Assembly (NCBI GenBank): GCA_020541285.1
Contig: CP047043.1
Span: 620,001 to 684,000 of the forward strand
From: Candidatus Gillettellia adelgis
Lineage (GTDB): Bacteria > Pseudomonadota > Gammaproteobacteria > Enterobacterales > Enterobacteriaceae
Reading direction: 5' to 3'
Length of the DNA: 64,000 bases
The notes under the pieces were generated by a model that saw only the letters and a program-made list of their open reading frames with translations, was not told where the DNA came from and did not search any database. Within the stretch, counting starts at the first letter, position 1; each line of letters begins with the position of its first letter. This document shows, piece by piece, positions 57,515-64,000 of the stretch. Both the position numbers and the translations under genes were made by a program.

Positions 57515-59602
57515 TAGTTAATGTGTTTTATGTTATACATAATACACTACTATTGTAGTGCTAATTAGCATTATCTGTTGCTATTATCTTACCTGGTTAC
57601 TATAGAATATAGTTTTGATCGGTATACTGAAACATTTCTAGGCTATTTAAAATACTTTTAAGTTTATGATCAGTCTTGTTTATATTATACTTTGCTATGC
57701 TAGTTGTAGGTATGCCAGTAGCATAGCAACTATGTTAGCGTGCCGTTTACGACATTTAAATTTTTGTGAGACTGTTGTATAAGCCTTGATTTCGTTATAT
57801 TACTATAACCTAAGCATTGAGAAAAGCGGGGCTGGTAATGCATATGTTTTTTGATCTTTATATTTGTAATATTTATATATAACAATTGATAATTGTCAAT
57901 TTTTCATATTCTGTTTAGTCAACTAATAATCCGTATTGATTTTTTTAATTAAAAAAGATATAATGTTTTTGACATTTATAATGTTATTATGCGTGTTTCA
58001 AGTTTTTAACCCGAAAATATTAAATGACATTTAAAGAACCTATTTTTCTGGGTAAGATTACGTGATTAGCAATGTCTTCTCAGATAACCCTATATCTTAT
58101 ATAGTAATGCAGTTAGGCGTATCACTCTAAGTTTTTCGATCAACAGAAAACCGTTAAGTAAACGCAGTATGAAGATCGCATTAAGCATTACTGGTATTTT
58201 ATTAACTATATCAAGATATTATGTTGAATTCTTTATTCCCCGTATTTAATCTATTCATAATATCATATCAAACCTGATAAATTTATTGATCTGAAAATAC
58301 AGTGATAGCTCATCTAGAGATTGATTACGGAAAATTTGATAATCATAACTGTATTTATTGTGATAGGTATTATGTTGATTGGTACCAGCATAGTGATTTC
58401 AGTTTATATTTAGTAATAAATGTTATATTAAGTAAATTGCTTAATAAATTAGAGAAACTATTCTATTGATATCTACATGCAATACTTGGTATTATACTAA
58501 GCATCGCGTTTGAGTTAGTTTGACTATTTATCTCCATGACTGACTAATACATGTGTATTGTACTACATACATCGGATTCTTGGCATTTAGAACTATAGAA
58601 TAATACTTTTGCTATTTAAAGAGTGTGTATTAACTGGTTAATATGTTGTAAATTTTATGAAACTAGAATTTTTTAAGATATCATTACATTCATTAAATAT
58701 TCACGTTTGTTGATTATCTTCGCTTTGAAGATGTTGATATCCGCATAAATATCAAAGAGTCTCTAATAATTTTGATTTGAAATCTCACAGATATTCTCAG
58801 AGAATTATTTAATTCTAGAAGATATTACAGAATCTATAAATTGTTTAATAGATTTACTGTCACTCTTTATGATACAGAACAACTTAACAGATTAATAAAG
58901 GCAGAATCTATACTACACAACTGCCAGTGTAAATTAATAGCTAATCGAAATAGTTTTTTTACACATCAATCTTTTGAGTGTGCTTTATACACATAAAGCT
59001 ATAGCATACAAGACATGTGTGATAGCCTGTGAAATTAAAACAATCAAAGACTCACCAGTCAATTTATCTGCATTCATCCTGTATATCTTGCGTAGCGAAG
59101 AACATTAACGTATATCTATAACATATTTTAAAAATAAAGCTCAGACAATAGAGATTAAAAATTATACCCATCTAAACATTATAAACACATTGCATGTATA
59201 AGACATAGTCAGCGTAATAATTTGACACATGACATAATCAACAGAAAATGTTATTTCTTTGTCATCATTAAAAATAATTTAACTAATAAGGTAGCGGATG
59301 TATTATTTTTGAATAAAATAGACTATCACCACCCAGAGTTAGTAAACCGAAGTAACAGTGACGAATGCAAACTTTTATGGTTGATTTCTCTGTGTTCTAC
59401 ATGTAAATCTGAAAAATCCATGTAATGTGACTACACAAATACACAGAGAAGAGATGTCGATAATTTGCTCTACTAAAAGTTGCTTTACAGCAATATACCA
59501 GTTTTCTTGAATATGCTATTAACACTTAGCAGAACGCTATCACATAATATTCATGTTAAGTGATAAACCTTTAAGACTATAATTTATAGTAATTAGGTAT
59601 AA
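57515..59602 (+). other. Spacer within the LPS core locus
   Basis: 2.1 kb between the GT4 gene and waaL, where other core or O-antigen genes would be expected. It is multi-stop AT-rich DNA; a 67-aa frame at 59222-59425 has no recognised features. I could not identify relics. Confidence 0.5.
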
Positions 59603-60856
59603 ATGCTGAACAAAATAAAAGCCGCTAATACTAAAAAACTGAGTTTTATAATTGTTGCAATAGCAGTTTCTACTAGTCTAGTAGAAACTACACTGAACCG
59701 TAATGCATTTTATCTAGCGATGTTGGTGGCTCTAAGCACCTTATTTATCCAGCGTCCCCGTCGCATACCACATGAGATTATATTAATATCTTTCGGTGTA
59801 TTTATTGTTGGTTTTAGTCATCTATTGTGGCATTGGCGTTTCCCTGGAGTAGCACTGAGTCAACTTGAAGTTGATAAAAATTACTGGATCACGGGATGGC
59901 GCCTTATAAGTGGTGCGTTATTACTGTTTGGTATGGGTGCTTCACATGATTATTGGGATCCAAAGACTTTACATATCACTACAACACTCATTATTGTTGG
60001 TTTTTTTTACACTTCCTTCATAGGGTTTTATTTTTATTGGCAAAAACCTGCGCTACGTTTAGAAATTCAAACAGTTTCTACTATGACTTCTTATATTTAT
60101 ATGTTGCAGTCTTTGCTGACGATATATGTATTATCACTATTTAAGTTACGTTACAAAGCTTTGTTTATTTTTTGTGTTTTAGTAATTACACTTTGGGTGA
60201 TTTTACTAACAGAAACTCGTTCATCACTATTACTGTATCCAGTGATTGTACTACTTATGTTTTTTGATGGGCACCATTCAGCTATAAAAATAGCACTTAT
60301 TTTTTTTATAGCAGGTTTATGTATTAATTTAATAACCGGTCATTTCTTTTATAAAATTACGGCACGCTTGGCTGGAACTAGCATAGAGCTAAATAATTAT
60401 CAGAAAGGCGATGGAAATTCTTCACTCGGATCACGTATCAGCATGTGGAAGGCAGGAATACATGCTATTAAGCACAGTTTTTCTGGTCAAAGCGCGGCGA
60501 CTCGATTCATTCTCATAACCGAATACATTAAAAAAAATGAACGAGGTAACCCAGAAGCATTGCGAAACCTAGCATTTCATATGCACAATGATTTGATTGA
60601 TGCCGGTTCTTTACAAGGTATTACCGGTATTATAGCAGTACTAACATTTTATTTTCTAGTATTTCGTGCTATCCGCACAAGCACGGCAGCCAAACCAGTG
60701 TTATTATTAGTACTTATGCCTACGATAATTCTTGGTATGGTAGATACTCTTTTTATTGATCAACGTTATGTGACTAATCTTACGTTGTTATTAACTCTCT
60801 ATATGTGCTTGCAACCTTCAGTATGCCATACTATTCACTCTGATATAAAGAACTAA
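59603..60856 (+). CDS. waaL: O-antigen ligase WaaL
   Basis: A polytopic inner-membrane protein of 417 aa (E. coli 419) with about ten to twelve hydrophobic segments. It is of the family that joins undecaprenyl-linked glycan to lipid A-core in the periplasm. The Wzy_C/WaaL features are LTETRSSLLLYPVI (residue about 205), SSLGSRISMWKAGIHAI in the large periplasmic loop, and FHMHNDLIDAGSLQGITGI, which holds the essential loop histidine. Intact O-antigen ligase in a reduced genome is unexpected because no O-antigen genes are visible here. galE follows after 21 bases. A 25-base palindrome lies in its early coding part (59665-59689). Confidence 0.93.
   Translation: MLNKIKAANTKKLSFIIVAIAVSTSLVETTLNRNAFYLAMLVALSTLFIQRPRRIPHEIILISFGVFIVGFSHLLWHWRFPGVALSQLEVDKNYWITGWRLISGALLLFGMGASHDYWDPKTLHITTTLIIVGFFYTSFIGFYFYWQKPALRLEIQTVSTMTSYIYMLQSLLTIYVLSLFKLRYKALFIFCVLVITLWVILLTETRSSLLLYPVIVLLMFFDGHHSAIKIALIFFIAGLCINLITGHFFYKITARLAGTSIELNNYQKGDGNSSLGSRISMWKAGIHAIKHSFSGQSAATRFILITEYIKKNERGNPEALRNLAFHMHNDLIDAGSLQGITGIIAVLTFYFLVFRAIRTSTAAKPVLLLVLMPTIILGMVDTLFIDQRYVTNLTLLLTLYMCLQPSVCHTIHSDIKN
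59665..59689. repeat. 25-base perfect palindrome inside waaL
   Basis: AGTTTCTACTAG (59665-59676), a central T, and CTAGTAGAAACT (59678-59689) are exact reverse complements. It spans codons for VSTSLVETT near residue 25. Possible mRNA hairpin close to the start, or chance. Confidence 0.6.
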
Positions 60857-60877
60857 ATCTAAAAAATTGGAGGAACA

Positions 60878-61894
60878 ATGACAATTTTAGTTACAGGAGG
60901 AGCTGGATATATTGGTTCGCACACTGTACTTAGATTACTCGAGCGTAATGAACAGGTAGTAGTATTAGATAATTTGGTTAATGCTTCTTCTATCTCTTTG
61001 CAGCGCGTCTCCGAAATAATTGGAAAAAAAGCAGTGTTTTATCAAAATGACATAAGAAATCGAGGTGTGCTAAAACGCATTTTTAGTGAACACACTATTA
61101 TTTCTGTAATGCATTTTGCTGGCTTGAAATCTGCAATGGAATCTATTACTCAACCGCTAGAGTATTATCAAACTAACCTGAGTGGTACACTTGTTTTACT
61201 AGATGAAATGCGTCAGGCCGGAGTGTATCAATTAATCTTTAGTTCTTCTGCTACAGTTTATGGTACTCCAAAAAAAGTCCCGCTGCAAGAGACTTCACCT
61301 ATTGGCGGTACTACTAATCCTTACGGTACCTCAAAACTAATGATAGAACATATTTTACAAGATTTTTCTAAAGTAGAGCCCTCATTTTTTATTACTATTC
61401 TGCGTTATTTTAACCCAATAGGCGCACACCCCTCTGGCCTAATCGGTGAGGATCCTAAAGGACGACCTAGTAATCTATTACCTTGTATTGCCCAAGTGGC
61501 AATCGGTCAATTAAAAGAAGTAGCGATTTTTGGTGATGATTACCCAACGCCAGATGGTACTGGAATACGTGATTATATTCATGTAATGGATGTAGCAGAA
61601 GGACACATAAAAGCGTTAGAACGCATTTATACTAATACAGGTGTGTCAGTATATAATCTAGGTACCGGTGTTGCTCACTCTGTACTGCAAATATTGTGTG
61701 CTTTTGAGCAAGCCTGCGGAAAAAAAATTTCTTACCAGGTGCTTCCACGTCGACTCGGTGATGTCGCTGAATGCTGGGCAGATGTTTCACTATCTGCAGA
61801 AAAGCTCGATTGGAAAACACAACGCGAATTACAGGATATGATGAGCGACGCCTGGAATTGGTATAAGAAAAACCCACGTGGCTATTATACATAA
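60878..61894 (+). CDS. galE: UDP-glucose 4-epimerase
   Basis: Interconverts UDP-glucose and UDP-galactose, giving galactose for LPS core. It is 338 aa, the E. coli length. The NAD-binding GGAGYIGSHT is at residues 7-16, and the catalytic Ser124, Tyr149 and Lys153 are in FSSSATVYG and PYGTSK. LRYFNPIGAHPSG and GTGIRDYIHVMD are conserved. AATTGGAGGAAC before ATG 60878 supplies a strong ribosome site. Neighbouring waaL and the glycosyltransferases suggest it serves LPS rather than galactose use. Sequence identity to the E. coli enzyme seems lower than for the housekeeping genes here. A hairpin follows the stop. Confidence 0.96.
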   Translation: MTILVTGGAGYIGSHTVLRLLERNEQVVVLDNLVNASSISLQRVSEIIGKKAVFYQNDIRNRGVLKRIFSEHTIISVMHFAGLKSAMESITQPLEYYQTNLSGTLVLLDEMRQAGVYQLIFSSSATVYGTPKKVPLQETSPIGGTTNPYGTSKLMIEHILQDFSKVEPSFFITILRYFNPIGAHPSGLIGEDPKGRPSNLLPCIAQVAIGQLKEVAIFGDDYPTPDGTGIRDYIHVMDVAEGHIKALERIYTNTGVSVYNLGTGVAHSVLQILCAFEQACGKKISYQVLPRRLGDVAECWADVSLSAEKLDWKTQRELQDMMSDAWNWYKKNPRGYYT

Positions 61895-63478
61895 GCAGTA
61901 TTAGTGAGGGAACGAAGGTGTACTCGTTCCCTAGATTAAATCACAGTGCTCGTGAGGAGCACACTTTGGAATTATATGAATAATTTTTGTTCATCAATGA
62001 ATATTAGCTAAATTATCTTAGATATTCATAATATTGATCGTCTAATACATTTAATCTGAATTATCTTTCCACGAAACAAGCCCATAGAGCTCTATTGAAG
62101 ATAGTATAGAGCATCATAGTGTTCTATAATTAATAAAGCATTAATGATATATTATCAGAACTCATCTCATATGGAGCTTTTTAAAAGAACTGCTTTGTTG
62201 GGCGGGATGATTGTACTAAAAGTCATTTTTTAAATTATACGCTGTGTAATGAAATAATTTAGAGGATTGATTAATATTATCACTAACGTAAGTATCTGTG
62301 TTCGTGTTTAAATATGTGATGGTTAGTAAACCATCTGAAGAATTTTAGGCTATCCTAACAGTCTTTCTTATTTTATCGACGAGTCCGCTAAGCTAGTATC
62401 TGGTTATTAATTAGTTAACCTGTTTATAAATTTAGCTATTTAACTGATTATCCGCATTGACTCCGTGGTATATATTACAGTAGAAAACATACTGTAATTA
62501 CGGTAGAGTAACTATTCATATTTTAGAGTGTTAAATTAGAGTACATTAACGAGATTATAGCATCTACCTTAAATTAGGTCATTCTGCAGACAGTAGCTAC
62601 TTCAATAAATATGCAAATCTTAATATAGCGACGCAAATAGGTATGTTATTATAAGGACAGTAAATACTTCAAACGATTTAGTAAATTCAGTATCAATGGC
62701 GCCGTAACTTATTTATACTTGTATAACTCGCATAAAGTTGTTCTTTCATAAGTTAATATCCTGAAATCTAACATTTTCATATTTTTAGCAATTCTGGCGA
62801 TGTTTTTCTGTACTGCCAAGAGATAGAGGCTTATCTAGGAAAACGTTACTCAGTAATTAACATGTATAATGCTGGTTGCTTATAATGCGCATTATATTAA
62901 TGAAGTATGCGCTGATCATTTTAAGTTTAAATGCAGTAGCAAATACTATTTTAGTATTGCAATATCTCTAGGACGTTAGGTGAATGAAACATTTATACTA
63001 CAATAAGCTAATTGGTGCTACCAAAATCCTTTAGATAATTTCTAGAAAATGCTACTAGTCTTTACCTTTAATATTTTATTAAAAATCATCTTGTTACTAG
63101 ATAATAATAAATACTATGTTTAATGGTGCATCAGTTGAGTATCTATAACAATATTATTTATTTTAAATACACAATCTGTGTTCTCTTACATATCGTCATT
63201 TTATTTCTACCTGTGAAGAACATGAAAACTGCATTAATATAACATTGTTTGTTTTACGGACTTTATTAGAATAGATGCGTTCTAAAACGCAGAAGGTATG
63301 TAAGAAATTCTACCAAGAAATTTCAGACAAGTCTGCTTAGGCGAGTTTTGAGATACTAAAGCAAGGAAATTATTTCGTGGTTTCTCTAGTTGTGGGATAT
63401 TTAATGCTTTTATCTTTTGATGCATTATTCGATCTTCTATATCTAGAAAGTATCGCTTTCTGATAAAAATTTTTCAAA
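61895..63478 (+). other. galE to tRNA spacer
   Basis: 1.58 kb without a gene. It contains two hairpins just after galE (61907-61932 and 61946-61962). The extra tRNA-Arg copies that follow argV in E. coli are not present downstream of the tRNA pair. Confidence 0.55.
61907..61932 (+). terminator. Hairpin after galE, likely terminator
   Basis: AGGGAACGA (61907-61915) and TCGTTCCCT (61924-61932) form a perfect 9-bp stem with an eight-base loop, 12 bases after the galE stop. A second hairpin (GTGCTC 61946-61951, GAGCAC 61957-61962) follows at once. Neither has a long T-run, but position and stability favour termination of the waa-galE transcript. Confidence 0.55.
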
Positions 63479-63555
63479 TGGTGCATCCAGGAGGAGTCGA
63501 ACCTCCGACCGCTCGGTTCGTAGCCGAGTACTCTATCCATCTGAGCTATGGATGC
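63479..63555 (-). tRNA. tRNA-Arg(ACG)
   Basis: 77 nt including an encoded CCA, reading from 63555 to 63479. The acceptor stem GCATCCA pairs with TGGATGC, the D-loop is AGCTCAGATGGATAGAGT, the anticodon loop is CTACGAA with ACG, and the T-loop is GTTCGAC. It differs at few positions from E. coli tRNA-Arg(ACG). The A34 is normally edited to inosine by TadA. It lies four bases after the tRNA-Ser gene, as in the E. coli serV-argV cluster. Confidence 0.97.
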
Positions 63556-63558
63556 AAA

Positions 63559-63651
63559 TGGCGGTGAGGCGGGGATTCGAACCCCGGATGCAGGTTGTAA
63601 CTACATACTCCCTTAGCAGAGGAGCGCCTTTAGCCGCTCGGCCACCTCACC
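63559..63651 (-). tRNA. serV: tRNA-Ser(GCT)
   Basis: 93 nt with encoded CCA, reading from 63651 to 63559. It has the long variable arm of serine tRNAs, the acceptor stem GGTGAGG with CCTCACC, the anticodon loop CTGCTAA with GCT, and the T-arm GGGGTTCGAATCCCC. One T-G pair replaces C-G in the anticodon stem relative to E. coli. It decodes AGC and AGU. The position between csrA and tRNA-Arg is the usual one. Confidence 0.97.
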
Positions 63652-63958
63652 CTGTGCTGTTTTAAAATTCTATATCATACTCCTTAAGGCGTTTTATTAG
63701 TGCTGATGCTATGGATTATAGCATTTTTTCAACGTTATAAGTCAAATTATTTTTCCTATGCATATAGGTTTATATGATTCATGATGAACATGAGCATTTT
63801 ATAAAAATATTATATTTTATTACAGGTAAAAACAAGTATTTTTTTAATGTATTAAAAATGTAGACTGGGGAAATAACAGCATGAAATAGAAAAGAACGTA
63901 AAATTCTTCTAAATCTTGCCTAGCATGAGGTGCCGACTTAAAATGAGTAAGTCTTCTA
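63652..63958 (-). other. csrA to tRNA-Ser spacer
   Basis: 307 bp with no gene. It should hold the tRNA operon promoter on the minus strand and the csrA terminator; I cannot identify either with confidence. Confidence 0.45.
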
Positions 63959-64000
63959 TTAAGACTGCTCTGCTTGGATACGTTGATATATCTCTTCGCG
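63959..64000 (-). CDS. csrA: Carbon storage regulator CsrA, C-terminal end
   Basis: Minus-strand frame REEIYQRIQAEQS followed by stop TAA (63961-63959) matches the end of E. coli CsrA, HREEIYQRIQAEKSQQSSY, truncated by about five residues. CsrA binds GGA motifs in mRNA leaders. Only 13 codons are in the window. The csrA-serV-argV neighbourhood of E. coli confirms the identity. Confidence 0.88.
   Translation of the reverse strand, partial: REEIYQRIQAEQS

Noticed and set aside
59222-59425. 67-codon frame upstream of waaL
   Set aside because: No motif, no ribosome site, and no match to a core or O-antigen enzyme.

Overview
The window looks like part of the chromosome of a gammaproteobacterial (Enterobacterales) insect endosymbiont in mid-decay. 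The proteins align end to end with Escherichia coli homologues, mostly within a few residues of the same length. The DNA is very AT-rich, and recognisable intact genes cover only about 34 kb of the 64 kb (my tally, about 53%). The rest is multi-stop AT-rich DNA without transposases, phage genes, CRISPR arrays or rRNA. Part of it can still be read as worn-down copies of genes expected from enterobacterial gene order. A Sodalis-allied symbiont (for example the low-GC mealybug gammaproteobacteria) fits, but that placement is inference from composition and gene content; a phylogeny of DnaE or TopA would settle it.

Layout. 1-10400 is the conserved envelope block dxr(end)-uppS-cdsA-rseP-bamA-skp-lpxD-fabZ-lpxA-lpxB. 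A rotted rnhB follows, then dnaE, accA (carrying a one-base insertion) and tilS. 17171-20921 is a dnaK-dnaJ heat-shock unit that keeps an almost textbook sigma-32 promoter. topA (22455-25052), zapB (minus strand), gapA and glyQ-glyS then sit as islands in 1-4 kb of non-coding DNA. 40180-44433 is the yggS-proC-yggT-yggU-rdgB-hemW cluster, of which only yggT and hemW remain open; the other four are relics in the ancestral order. lpoB (minus) is followed by a 596-bp perfect inverted repeat (47759-48354 and 48896-49491). Then comes the gpsA-secB-grxC-yibN unit (minus), where only yibN survives. 53401-61894 is a lipopolysaccharide core locus: hldD-waaF-waaC-glycosyltransferase-waaL-galE. The window ends with tRNA-Arg(ACG), tRNA-Ser(GCT) and the 3' end of csrA, the usual csrA-serV-argV arrangement, on the minus strand.

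How the genes fit together. Most intact genes serve the cell envelope: isoprenoid carrier (dxr, uppS), phospholipid precursor (cdsA), lipid A (lpxD, lpxA, lpxB), heptose core and ligase (hldD, waaF, waaC, waaL, galE), outer-membrane assembly (bamA, skp, rseP), fatty acids (fabZ, accA) and peptidoglycan synthesis (lpoB). The others are information-processing or housekeeping genes (dnaE, topA, tilS, glyQS, dnaKJ, gapA, zapB, csrA). The relic genes suggest loss of proline synthesis (proC), nucleotide-pool cleaning (rdgB), RNase HII (rnhB), the SecB export chaperone and probably glycerol-3-phosphate synthesis (gpsA).

The observations I rate highest are the accA frameshift at the oxyanion-loop glycine motif, the perfect 596-bp inverted repeat at a rearrangement junction, and the series of gene relics that preserve ancestral gene order.
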